DNA of 64,000 nt from positions 62,001 through 126,000 of the forward strand of contig JAFRTU010000007.1 of the NCBI GenBank assembly GCA_017439085.1, given 5' to 3'. Positions 35,766 to 43,320 of the stretch are shown piece after piece. The notes below the pieces were generated by a model. The model made no database searches, was not told the origin of the DNA, and worked only from the letters and a program-made list of their open reading frames with translations. Origin of the DNA: Clostridia bacterium. Its GTDB lineage: Bacteria; Bacillota; Clostridia; Christensenellales; Christensenellaceae. Both the position numbers and the translations under genes were made by a program. The first letter of the stretch is position 1, and each line of letters starts with the position of its first letter.

Positions 35766-37076
35766 ATGCCGCTTACCGTTAGCGTGGTGCTCGAAGGGAG
35801 CATCGCAGACAGAAAACACATCGAGGCAGGGGACGTCCTGTATTCCATGAACGGAAATGAAGTCAAGGACTTCATCGACTTCATATACTTCGAAGCACAG
35901 AACAAAGTCACCCTCGAGATGAAGACCTGCAGCGGAAAACAGCGCACGGTAAAGATAGTAAAGAGTGAATACGAGCACATCGGCATTGCATTCGAGGGCG
36001 ATGGGATAGGCAACTACCAGCCCTGCATAAACAAATGCCTCTTCTGCTTCATAGACCAGCTCCCTGAAGGCATGAGACAGTCCCTTTATTTCAAGGATGA
36101 CGACTGGCGACTGTCCTTCGTTATGGGAAACTACGTAACCCTTACGAACGTGCCCGAAAGGGAGTTCGAGAGGCTCCTTGAAAGACACGTGTCTCCGCTT
36201 TACATCTCCGTACATGCTACAGATGAGGACGTCAGGGGCTGCATGCTCCGCCAGACCCATAACGGGATGATAAACGAAAGGCTTAAGCGCCTTAAAGAAG
36301 CGGGCATATACTTCAACTGCCAGGCAGTCATCTGCAAGGGATATAACGACGGAAAAGTGCTCGACAAGACTATTGAGGACCTCTCTAAACTGATACCCTA
36401 TGCACAGAGCCTTGCCATAGTCCCCGTGGGACTCACTAAGCACAGGGAAGGACTTCCGGAGCTCGAGATGATAGATAAAGAGACTGCGGGCGAGATCATA
36501 GACATCGGTGAGAAGTGGCAGAAGAAACTCCTTAAGGAACACGGGACCAGATTCTGCTTCCTGGCTGATGAGTTCTACATAAGGGCAGAAAGACCGTTCC
36601 CGGACTACAGCACCTATGAGGACTTCTCCCAACTTGAAGACGGAGTCGGACTGATACAGCTCTTCATGCACGATGTGGACGAGGCTCTGGGGGAATACGG
36701 CACTGAGCCAAAATACCATACCTACTCAGTCGTGACCGGAAAGGACGCATATCCCTTCATCAGACAGGCAGCCGACAAGTGCGAGAAGCTCTACGGGATA
36801 ACGATCCATGTCTACATGATAATCAACAACTTCTTCGGCGATACGATCACCGTAACGGGGCTCCTTACTGCAGGTGACATACTTGATCAGATCAGGGGAA
36901 AAGATCTCGGAGAATGCCTCCTGGTGACGAATACGATGTTAAGGGACAGAAAAGATACTTTCCTCGATGACATGACATTCGAGGAATTCAGGAACAGAAT
37001 AGATACTGAATGCATCGCCATAGATCCTGACGGATATAGCTTTGTCGAAGCATTCTCAAAGGAAAGGGAGGCTTAA
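35766..37076 (+). CDS. DUF512 family radical SAM protein
   Basis: Protein of 436 residues from the TIGR03279-like group often found beside der. Domains: a PDZ-like part (about 1-65), a radical SAM part with CINKCLFCFIDQLPEG (Cys x3 Cys x2 Cys, about 81-96) and the strand MGNYVTLTNV, and a DUF512 part from about residue 270. Substrate and reaction are unknown; the steady link with the ribosome GTPase gene der suggests an RNA or ribosome-related role. The ATG is 10 bases after hslU. Confidence 0.9.
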   Translation: MPLTVSVVLEGSIADRKHIEAGDVLYSMNGNEVKDFIDFIYFEAQNKVTLEMKTCSGKQRTVKIVKSEYEHIGIAFEGDGIGNYQPCINKCLFCFIDQLPEGMRQSLYFKDDDWRLSFVMGNYVTLTNVPEREFERLLERHVSPLYISVHATDEDVRGCMLRQTHNGMINERLKRLKEAGIYFNCQAVICKGYNDGKVLDKTIEDLSKLIPYAQSLAIVPVGLTKHREGLPELEMIDKETAGEIIDIGEKWQKKLLKEHGTRFCFLADEFYIRAERPFPDYSTYEDFSQLEDGVGLIQLFMHDVDEALGEYGTEPKYHTYSVVTGKDAYPFIRQAADKCEKLYGITIHVYMIINNFFGDTITVTGLLTAGDILDQIRGKDLGECLLVTNTMLRDRKDTFLDDMTFEEFRNRIDTECIAIDPDGYSFVEAFSKEREA

Positions 37077-37078
37077 AC

Positions 37079-38407
37079 ATGTCTAAACCTCTGGTTGCCA
37101 TCGTCGGCAGACCGAACGTGGGAAAATCCACGCTCTTCAACAAGATAGTCAAGAAGAGGATATCCATAATCGAGGATACTCCCGGAGTCACGAGGGACAG
37201 GATCCTTCAGGATGCAGAGTGGCTCGGATATACGTTCACCCTTATTGATACAGGCGGTATAGAGCCTGACAGCGATGACATTATCCTCAGGCAGATGAGG
37301 CTCCAGGCAGAACTTGCCATGGAGACCGCAGATGTCATCATATTCCTTACGGACGCAAAGGCAGGACTCGTGAGCTCAGATTTTGAAGTGGCTGAGATGC
37401 TCCGTCATACAAAGAAGCCCGTGATACTTGCAGTCAACAAGGTGGAGAGCAGGGAAGACCGGGAGACCTTCTTCGACTTCTACCAGCTCGGCTTCAGCGA
37501 GGTCTTCGAGATCTCCGCTGAGCAGAGCCTCGGACTCGGAGACCTTCTCGATGCGGTCGTAAAGGACTTCGAGAGGACTGAGGAAGAGGAAGAAGAGGAG
37601 ACCACATATATAACGATAGTAGGCAAGCCTAATGTCGGCAAATCTACTCTTTCGAACCAGATACTCGGAGAAGAGCGTTCCATCGTGAGCGATATCCCGG
37701 GTACCACAAGAGACGCCATAGACTCATCCTTCTACAGGAACGGCAGGAAGTATACCATCACCGACACCGCAGGTCTCAGGAAGAAATCGAGGATCGAAAA
37801 GGATACTATAGAGCGCTACAGCGTCATCAGGTCACTTGCGGCTTTAAGAAGAGCTGACGTGGTCCTTTTCCTCGTTGATGCGGAGCAGGGAGTCACGGAT
37901 CAGGACCTTAAGATCGCGGGATACATAAACGATGAAGGAAAGCCCTGCGTTCTACTCATAAACAAATGGGATGCGATAGAGAAGGACACATACACTATAG
38001 AAAGCTACAAGGCACACATAGCAAACGAGCTTCCGTTCCTTTCATATGCCCCACAGATATATATCTCCGCAAAGACAGGACAAAGGGTACAGAGGATATT
38101 CGAGACCATAGACATATGCCTCGAGAACACGAACAAGAAGATCACAACGGGACTTTTGAACGATACCTTAAGGGACGCCCTGACATCCGTCGAACCGCCT
38201 TCAAAGTCAGGCATGAGGCTCAAGATATTCTACGGCACACAGGTCGCAGGCGCACCGCCAACGTTCCTCCTGTTCGTAAACAACAAGGAGATAGTGAACA
38301 ACACCTTTGAGAGATATCTTCTCAATTATTTCAGAAAGACATTTGACTTTACCGGCACGCCGATAAGGTTTATATTCAGAGACAGGAACGAAGAAAAGGA
38401 CAGATGA
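37079..38407 (+). CDS. der: Ribosome biogenesis GTPase Der
   Basis: Double GTPase of 442 residues needed for 50S subunit assembly. The first G domain has GRPNVGKSTLFNK and DTGGIEP, the second has GKPNVGKSTLSNQ (about residue 182), DTAGLRKKSRIEK and NKWDAIEK (about 297), and a KH-like carboxy domain covers about 350-442. The linker is highly acidic (TEEEEEEETTY). It starts 2 bases after the DUF512 gene, and plsY follows. Confidence 0.96.
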   Translation: MSKPLVAIVGRPNVGKSTLFNKIVKKRISIIEDTPGVTRDRILQDAEWLGYTFTLIDTGGIEPDSDDIILRQMRLQAELAMETADVIIFLTDAKAGLVSSDFEVAEMLRHTKKPVILAVNKVESREDRETFFDFYQLGFSEVFEISAEQSLGLGDLLDAVVKDFERTEEEEEEETTYITIVGKPNVGKSTLSNQILGEERSIVSDIPGTTRDAIDSSFYRNGRKYTITDTAGLRKKSRIEKDTIERYSVIRSLAALRRADVVLFLVDAEQGVTDQDLKIAGYINDEGKPCVLLINKWDAIEKDTYTIESYKAHIANELPFLSYAPQIYISAKTGQRVQRIFETIDICLENTNKKITTGLLNDTLRDALTSVEPPSKSGMRLKIFYGTQVAGAPPTFLLFVNNKEIVNNTFERYLLNYFRKTFDFTGTPIRFIFRDRNEEKDR

Positions 38408-38429
38408 AAATCATCGGGAGGGAATTTTC

Positions 38430-39044
38430 ATGAAGGTATTTGCGTATCTGTTGACTGCAGTCATCGCTTATTTTCTCGGCAGCATATCGCCGGCACTCAT
38501 CTATTCCAAGATAGTGGAGAAGAAAGACGTTAGAAAATACGGCAGCGGAAACGCCGGAGCTACCAATATGCTTAGAAGCTTCGGCCTCAAAGCCGGTATC
38601 TTTACATTCCTCATGGATATGGTGAAGGGTGCTCTCTGTGCTCTTATCGGCAAATGGCTCTGCGGAAATGAATGGGGACAGGCACTAGGCACTCTTGCAG
38701 GAGTCTTCGGACATATGATGCCCGTATACTACAACTTTAAAGGAGGAAAGGGCGTATCCACCTCCATGGGAGCAATGCTCACAGCCGCTCCTCTGCACAG
38801 CCTGGTGGTGTACATACTAGCGATACTGATCATAGTCTTTACGAGGATCGTCTCGCTTGCATCTCTTACCGGATTCGTGATGGAGACGGTCATGCTTGTG
38901 CTTCTTTTCCCAAATCTCACCGGGGTCCCGATGAAGCTCACGATCATAATCCTCACCGTATGCATATTCCTTTCACACAGGGAGAACATCAAGAGGCTAT
39001 TGGCAGGAAAAGAGAACAAGATCTCGTTAAAGAAGAAGCAATAA
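38430..39044 (+). CDS. plsY: Glycerol-3-phosphate acyltransferase PlsY
   Basis: Membrane acyltransferase of 204 residues that makes lysophosphatidate from acyl-phosphate. Five hydrophobic helices are visible, and the three family motifs are present: GSISPALIYSKI, YGSGNAGATNMLRSFG and NFKGGKGVSTSMG. der-plsY is a common Bacillota order, though gpsA, which often follows, is replaced here by a threonine aldolase gene. GGAGGG ribosome site. Confidence 0.95.
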   Translation: MKVFAYLLTAVIAYFLGSISPALIYSKIVEKKDVRKYGSGNAGATNMLRSFGLKAGIFTFLMDMVKGALCALIGKWLCGNEWGQALGTLAGVFGHMMPVYYNFKGGKGVSTSMGAMLTAAPLHSLVVYILAILIIVFTRIVSLASLTGFVMETVMLVLLFPNLTGVPMKLTIIILTVCIFLSHRENIKRLLAGKENKISLKKKQ

Positions 39045-39074
39045 CGATCATATAGGATATTGAGAGGGATATAT

Positions 39075-40106
39075 ATGGACAGGATAAACATGATGAACGA
39101 CTATCTCCAGGGATGTCATCCGGAGATCCTGAAGAAGTTAAGTGATACAAATATGGAAGCAACAGTCGGCTACGGACTCGACCAGTACTGCGCTTCCGCC
39201 ATCGATAAGATCAGAAAGGCCTGCGGAAGGGAGGACATAGACGTCCACTTCATAGTCGGTGGAACTCAGACCAACCTCATTTCGATTGCTCACATATTAA
39301 GACCGCATCAGGCTGCCGTGAGCACTGTAGAGGGTCATATAGCCACCCATGAGAGCGGAGCAGTTGAAGGGACCGGCCACAAGGTCATCACGCTTCCTTC
39401 CCATGACGGAAAACTCTCCGCGGAAGAAGTCGATGAACTCTTTTCAGCACATTTCGGAAGCGAGATAAGCGAACATATGCCTCAGCCGGCACTCGTATAC
39501 ATCTCACAGCCAACGGAGATAGGTACCCTCTATACAAAGAAAGAGCTGTCCGATCTCCATGAAGTATGCCGTAAGTTCGACGTGCCTCTCTATGCAGACG
39601 GCGCAAGACTCGGATATGCACTCGGAAGCGAGTCGAATGATGTGACCCTTAAGGACATGGCAGAGCTAACCGATATCTTCTATATAGGCGGCACCAAATG
39701 CGGCGCGATGTTCGGAGAGGCCCTAGTTATCACTGATGACAGATTCAAGAAAGACTTCAGATACATCTACAAGCAGAGAGGTGCGATGCTTGCAAAGGGA
39801 AGACTCCTTGGCATACAGTTCGACGTTCTCTTCACTGATGATCTTTATACCCGCATCTGTCAAAATGCCGTCAGGATCGCTTCAAGGATCAAAAATGCCC
39901 TGAAGGAAAAGGGGATAGAGCTTTATGGGAACAGTACCACTAATCAGCTGTTCTTCAAGATGGACGGAGACCTTAAAACAAGGATAGAAGAGAGATTCAT
40001 CCTCCAGTTCTGGGACAGGGATACCGACGGAAGATCCGTTTACCGCCTGTGTACTTCATGGGCAACGACAGAGGAGCAGGCTGATCTTTTCATATCTCTT
40101 CTCTGA
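39075..40106 (+). CDS. Threonine aldolase family protein (PLP dependent)
   Basis: Low-specificity threonine aldolase-type enzyme of 343 residues, expected to split threonine or allo-threonine into glycine and acetaldehyde. Visible: GYGLDQYCASAIDKIR (about 29-44), GGTQTNLI, the PLP phosphate site, DGARLGYAL with the PLP-ring Asp, and the Schiff-base Lys in YIGGTKCGAMFGEA near residue 201. The start is the ATG preceded by GAGAGGG; a TTG 15 bases earlier is inside that ribosome site. It ends the long block that begins with topA. Confidence 0.92.
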   Translation: MDRINMMNDYLQGCHPEILKKLSDTNMEATVGYGLDQYCASAIDKIRKACGREDIDVHFIVGGTQTNLISIAHILRPHQAAVSTVEGHIATHESGAVEGTGHKVITLPSHDGKLSAEEVDELFSAHFGSEISEHMPQPALVYISQPTEIGTLYTKKELSDLHEVCRKFDVPLYADGARLGYALGSESNDVTLKDMAELTDIFYIGGTKCGAMFGEALVITDDRFKKDFRYIYKQRGAMLAKGRLLGIQFDVLFTDDLYTRICQNAVRIASRIKNALKEKGIELYGNSTTNQLFFKMDGDLKTRIEERFILQFWDRDTDGRSVYRLCTSWATTEEQADLFISLL

Positions 40107-40112
40107 TATAAA

Positions 40113-40158
40113 TAAGCATAACAAAAGGGGATGGCTAAGCATAACAAAAGGGGATGGC
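40113..40158 (+). repeat. Exact 23-bp tandem duplication at a terminator
   Basis: Two adjacent identical 23-base copies (40113-40135 and 40136-40158), each ending in AAGGGGATGGC. The second copy provides the left arm of the terminator that follows; the first is a spare left arm. Confidence 0.92.
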
Positions 40159-40183
40159 TTTAAGGTCATCCCCTTATTGTTTT
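40148..40183 (+). terminator. Rho-independent terminator after the aldolase gene
   Basis: AAGGGGATG pairs with CATCCCCTT around a short loop, with ATTGTTTT after it. The upstream duplicated arm could form a competing but longer-loop pairing. Confidence 0.8.
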
Positions 40184-40195
40184 CATATATCAGGA

Positions 40196-40579
40196 TTATC
40201 TCGTGAAAATGAGGCTCGGATCTTCGTCATTGTAAAGATACCAGAAATAACCCTTTACTGCTTCAGGATGCTGGTCTTCAGCAGGAAGATCTCTTCCGTC
40301 CCAGGTCATGTCGCACTTGTCGGTCTTCTCAAGGAAGAGGCAATGATGCTGGAACACACCGTCTCTCTGCCTGTACCATTCTTCCCATGGATATCCAGCC
40401 TTTAACATCTCAAGCGGAGGAACTGCATGGACGATGAATTTTCCGTCGATCCATTCATATTTTGCATAATGTTCATCAGTGACCATGTTCAGCTTTCCGA
40501 TGACGTTCTCAGCTCCAAATCCCATGTTATCGAATGTCTCATAGCATCCGTTTTCTTTAAGCATTTCCTTAAGTTTCAT
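40196..40579 (-). CDS. Hypothetical protein
   Basis: Protein of 127 residues that I do not recognise. It is soluble and rich in aromatic and acidic residues, with KYEWIDGKFIVHAVPPLEML and YPWEEWYRQRDGVFQHHC as prominent stretches and two His and a Cys in the latter. A small alpha/beta enzyme or ligand-binding fold is possible but nothing more can be said. The ATG has a strong GGAGGG ribosome site about 8 bases upstream. It stands alone between convergent and divergent neighbours. Confidence 0.75.
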   Translation of the reverse strand: MKLKEMLKENGCYETFDNMGFGAENVIGKLNMVTDEHYAKYEWIDGKFIVHAVPPLEMLKAGYPWEEWYRQRDGVFQHHCLFLEKTDKCDMTWDGRDLPAEDQHPEAVKGYFWYLYNDEDPSLIFTR

Positions 40580-40644
40580 CTAGATTTCCCTCCAAAAAAT
40601 GTGATTTACATCTATTAAAATGATAATTCCCGTGGTATCCTTTG

Positions 40645-40697
40645 TCAAGGAAAGGGGACCCCTTGAGGAGCTCTTCCGAGCCTTTGGAATACCCCAT
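40645..40697. other. Nested inverted repeats upstream of rplU
   Basis: TCAAGG / CCTTGA encloses a perfect AAGGGG-A-CCCCTT palindrome (40652-40664), and GGTATCC / GGAATACC lie further out. It sits in the 263-base gap between the minus-strand hypothetical gene and rplU, ahead of the rplU promoter. No known riboswitch was recognised. Confidence 0.35.
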
Positions 40698-40727
40698 GAT
40701 CTCAAGTATTTTTTGCAGATTTTGTAT

Positions 40728-40756
40728 TTGACTTTATGCATTTATCCCTGTATAAT
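40728..40756 (+). promoter_or_regulatory. Sigma-A type promoter of rplU-rpmA
   Basis: TTGACT and TATAAT with an ideal 17-base spacer, about 80 bases before the L21 coding region. Confidence 0.88.
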
Positions 40757-40762
40757 ATTTCC

Positions 40763-40830
40763 CAGCCGCACGGAAAAGGTGTCTAAATTTCATTGTGAAA
40801 TACCTCAACGGCGAGACTGTAAACAGGAGG
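40763..40830 (+). promoter_or_regulatory. Probable L21 leader (ribosomal protein autoregulatory RNA)
   Basis: The 5' leader before rplU folds by eye into a closing stem GCCG / CGGC (40765-40768 with 40809-40812) around an inner hairpin GGT-ATTTCA / TGAAAT-ACC. The strings CAGCCGCA, ACCTCAACGGCGAGAC and AAACAGGAGG match what I recall of the Rfam L21 leader family of Bacillota, where L21 is thought to control its own synthesis. Confidence 0.65.
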
Positions 40831-40842
40831 AAGATGCACATC

Positions 40843-41148
40843 ATGTATGCTATCATCAAGACCGGCGGAAAGCAGATCAAGGCTGAACCCGGCAGATTCA
40901 TCGATGTGGAAAAGCTTGATGCAGAAGTCGGAGCAGAAGTCACATTTGATGCTCTGATGGTCGTTGACGGCGATAACTGCACAATCGGTACCCCCGTTGT
41001 GGAAGGTATAAAAGTTACCGGCAAAGTAATTCGTCAGGACAAGCAGAAGAAGGTTATTGTATACAAGTACAAGAACAAGACCGGCTACGCAAAGAAGCAT
41101 GGCCACAGACAGCCTTATACAAGAGTCGTTATAGACACCATAGGCTAA
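40843..41148 (+). CDS. rplU: 50S ribosomal protein L21
   Basis: L21 of 101 residues, starting MYAIIKTGGKQIKAEPG, with the family carboxy end KTGYAKKHGHRQPYTRVVI. The chosen ATG has AGGAGG 12 bases before it; the nearer ATG at 40834 would add MHI but leaves only 3 bases of spacing. The next gene is rpmA after 37 bases; the ysxB (prp) gene that usually lies between them in Bacillota is absent. Confidence 0.95.
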   Translation: MYAIIKTGGKQIKAEPGRFIDVEKLDAEVGAEVTFDALMVVDGDNCTIGTPVVEGIKVTGKVIRQDKQKKVIVYKYKNKTGYAKKHGHRQPYTRVVIDTIG

Positions 41149-41185
41149 AAACAAATTCTAAGATTTAAAAGGCAGGTGAATTACT

Positions 41186-41440
41186 TTGGCACATAAGAAA
41201 GGAATGGGAAGTACCAAGAACGGCCGTGACTCCGTTTCCAAGCGTTTAGGCGTTAAGAGACAGGATGGTCAGTTCGTACTGGCAGGAAACATCCTCGTTC
41301 GTCAGAGAGGAACACACATCCATCCCGGTGAGAACGTAGGAAAAGGCAGCGATGACACATTATTCGCTACAGCAGATGGTATCGTTAGATTTGAGCGCTT
41401 AGGAAGAGACAAGAAGAAAGTAAGCGTTTACAATTCCTGA
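41186..41440 (+). CDS. rpmA: 50S ribosomal protein L27
   Basis: L27 of 84 residues, starting at TTG (read as Met), with AGGTGA upstream. The mature form begins [19 protein letters not shown] directly. Most Bacillota make L27 with a leader of about nine residues ending in Phe-Phe that the protease Prp removes; here an in-frame TGA three codons upstream of the TTG excludes such a leader. The body [20 protein letters not shown] is typical. Confidence 0.96.
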   Translation: MAHKKGMGSTKNGRDSVSKRLGVKRQDGQFVLAGNILVRQRGTHIHPGENVGKGSDDTLFATADGIVRFERLGRDKKKVSVYNS

Positions 41441-41450
41441 CAACACTGTG

Positions 41451-41488
41451 GAAGGCCGCCTTTAAGGGCGGTCTTCTTTTTATTTTTT
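41451..41488 (+). terminator. Rho-independent terminator of rplU-rpmA
   Basis: Ten-pair stem (GAAGGCCGCC with GGCGGTCTTC, one G-U) around TTTAAG, followed by TTTTTATTTTTT. Confidence 0.92.
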
Positions 41489-41491
41489 GAC

Positions 41492-42319
41492 ATGGAAGAT
41501 CTTCTTATCAGGACTGAAGAATTCGATATAGACCAGATACTTGAAAGCGGACAGGCTTTCAGATGGTCGAGAGAAGGCGACACATATACCGTGTTGGATT
41601 CCGATAGATGCGTGCACATAAAGAGGGTACCCGAAGGGCACCTCCTTTTTCCGATACTTTCGGAAAGTGACCTTTCATACTGGAGGAACTATTTCGATCT
41701 TGATACCGATTATTCCGAAGTCATCTCCGAGCTCTCTGAAAAGGACAGCATATTAAAGGAGAGTGCAAGTGAGTATAAGGGTATAAGGATACTCCGGCAG
41801 GACAGATTCCAGACTCTGATCTCCTTTATCATCTCTGCAAACAACAACATCCCGAGGATCAGAAAGATCATAGACAGGATCTGCATGAGCAGGGGAAGAC
41901 AGATGGATGGCTTTATAGCGTTTCCTACACCCGAAGAGCTCTCCTCCGTTTCTACAGAGGATTACATGTCCATGGGAGCGGGATACAGGGCAGACTACCT
42001 TTCATCCACCGTTTCGGACATTAACTCCGGCTTCGATATCGATTCTCTAAATGAAATGTCTTATGAGGATGCGAAAAAGCGCCTCCTTACACTTAAAGGG
42101 ATCGGACCAAAGGTCGCGGACTGCATTCTTCTTTTTGCCTATCACAGAACAGAAGCATTCCCGATAGACACCTGGATCAAAAAGGTACTGGAAGTTCTCT
42201 ACGGCAGAAAGCTTATGAACAGGAAAGAAACGGAAACATTCATAGCAGAGCATTTCGGCAGATATGCCGGGATCGCTCAGCAGTATCTGTTCTGCCATGC
42301 CAGAGACCACATGAGATGA
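41492..42319 (+). CDS. 8-oxoguanine DNA glycosylase (OGG1-like)
   Basis: HhH-GPD base-excision enzyme of 275 residues resembling the eukaryote-type OGG1 found in some Clostridia. The amino-terminal TBP-like domain begins SGQAFRWSREGDTY. The helix-hairpin-helix is TLKGIGPKVADCILLFA (about 201-217), with the catalytic Lys in GPKVADC and the catalytic Asp in FPIDTWIKKVL. It would excise 8-oxoG paired with C. The ATG is 4 bases after the T-run of the rpmA terminator and has no strong ribosome site, so the message may be nearly leaderless. Confidence 0.92.
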   Translation: MEDLLIRTEEFDIDQILESGQAFRWSREGDTYTVLDSDRCVHIKRVPEGHLLFPILSESDLSYWRNYFDLDTDYSEVISELSEKDSILKESASEYKGIRILRQDRFQTLISFIISANNNIPRIRKIIDRICMSRGRQMDGFIAFPTPEELSSVSTEDYMSMGAGYRADYLSSTVSDINSGFDIDSLNEMSYEDAKKRLLTLKGIGPKVADCILLFAYHRTEAFPIDTWIKKVLEVLYGRKLMNRKETETFIAEHFGRYAGIAQQYLFCHARDHMR

Positions 42320-42338
42320 ACACACAGGATATGAAAAT

Positions 42339-42368
42339 GGACTGTTATGAAAACAGTCCGTTTTTTTT
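42339..42368 (+). terminator. Rho-independent terminator after the glycosylase gene
   Basis: GGACTGTT / AACAGTCC stem followed by eight T. Confidence 0.9.
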
Positions 42369-42431
42369 ATATCAAATGAAACCCTTAGGGGACGATTGAA
42401 ACCTAATACCCGTCCCCGAAAGGATCAGCTT

Positions 42432-42788
42432 TTACTGGTCTGCACTGAAGTTTTCCGCCCATTTTATGATAGTGTCCAGGACCGGAATGAAACTCTTTCC
42501 CAGATCTGTAAGACAATAGTCAACTCTCTGCGGCAATCCCTCATGATCGATCCTCACGATCATATCCATCTTCTCAAGGGTCCTGAGCTGTCTTATAAGC
42601 GTCGTATGTGTCATGTTCCCGGGCATTCTGCGATGTATCTCATTGAATCTAAGAGAGCCCTCCTTCAGCATGTAGAGGATATAAACGGACCATTTTCCGG
42701 AAAGCACTTTTTGAACAAGAAGCATGGGATCGTCAAATGCTGTTATGATCTCATAATCCTTTTTAAAATCCATCTCTTCAAATCTCAT
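42432..42788 (-). CDS. HxlR family transcriptional regulator
   Basis: Winged-helix regulator of 118 residues. The family pattern is clear: VLSGKWSVYILYMLKEGSLRFNEIHR, then the recognition helix region MTHTTLIRQLRTLEKMDMIVR and the wing GLPQRVDYCLTDLGKSFIPVL. HxlR proteins often sense aldehydes, thiols or oxidants; a single Cys lies in the wing. It has no partner gene on its own strand; the orphan sugar-binding gene lies about 530 bases away in the divergent direction. Confidence 0.92.
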   Translation of the reverse strand: MRFEEMDFKKDYEIITAFDDPMLLVQKVLSGKWSVYILYMLKEGSLRFNEIHRRMPGNMTHTTLIRQLRTLEKMDMIVRIDHEGLPQRVDYCLTDLGKSFIPVLDTIIKWAENFSADQ

Positions 42789-43320
42789 GAAAAAAACCTT
42801 TCAACACTAATTAGGGTCAAAGGGGACGACCTTTTCCGGTCAATACCAACCTTCATTTTATTTATTGCACAAAAGATGGATTTCTAAACTATTTATTTCA
42901 AATTTCATACTCCAAACAAGGTCCACGTATGAAATAAAGATATCAATAAGGGTACCGGTATCCTGCTTTAACGTTACATTAATACAGATTTTTGACTATC
43001 TTAAAGAAAAATGACTAACAATTCTTTCTCCTTTATTTAGCCCCATGTAATATCATGGGGCATTTTCTTGGTTTCATATTTGATACCGGTATTCTGAAAT
43101 ACAGTATTCCAAGTGATCAGAGTCCTAAGTAAAATGAGACATAATGATGTTTTGCATTATTTATCTTTCTTGTCTTTACCCGCAGTCTATCTGTCCGAGA
43201 TAGGCGGAAAAGAGTGTTTGAAGATATGTGCAAATTCATCGTCGTCAGTATATGGCGAAAAATGGCTTCCAGCCAAATATGAAAAAGGAGTGTATGGACT
43301 CTGTCTATACGAAGGAAAAA
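42789..43320. other. 532-base region without a gene
   Basis: I see no convincing coding region. It holds two palindromes of similar core, GGTACCGGTATCC at about 42954-42966 and ATACCGGTAT at about 43083-43092, and a perfect hairpin GCCCCATG / CATGGGGC (43040-43061) followed by ATTTTCTT that looks like a terminator with no gene in front of it. The region is AT-rich and separates the HxlR gene from the sugar-binding lipoprotein gene. Confidence 0.55.

Noticed and set aside
35745..36719. Minus-strand frame of 324 codons opposite the DUF512 gene
   Set aside because: Antisense shadow of a clear radical SAM gene; no recognisable domain.
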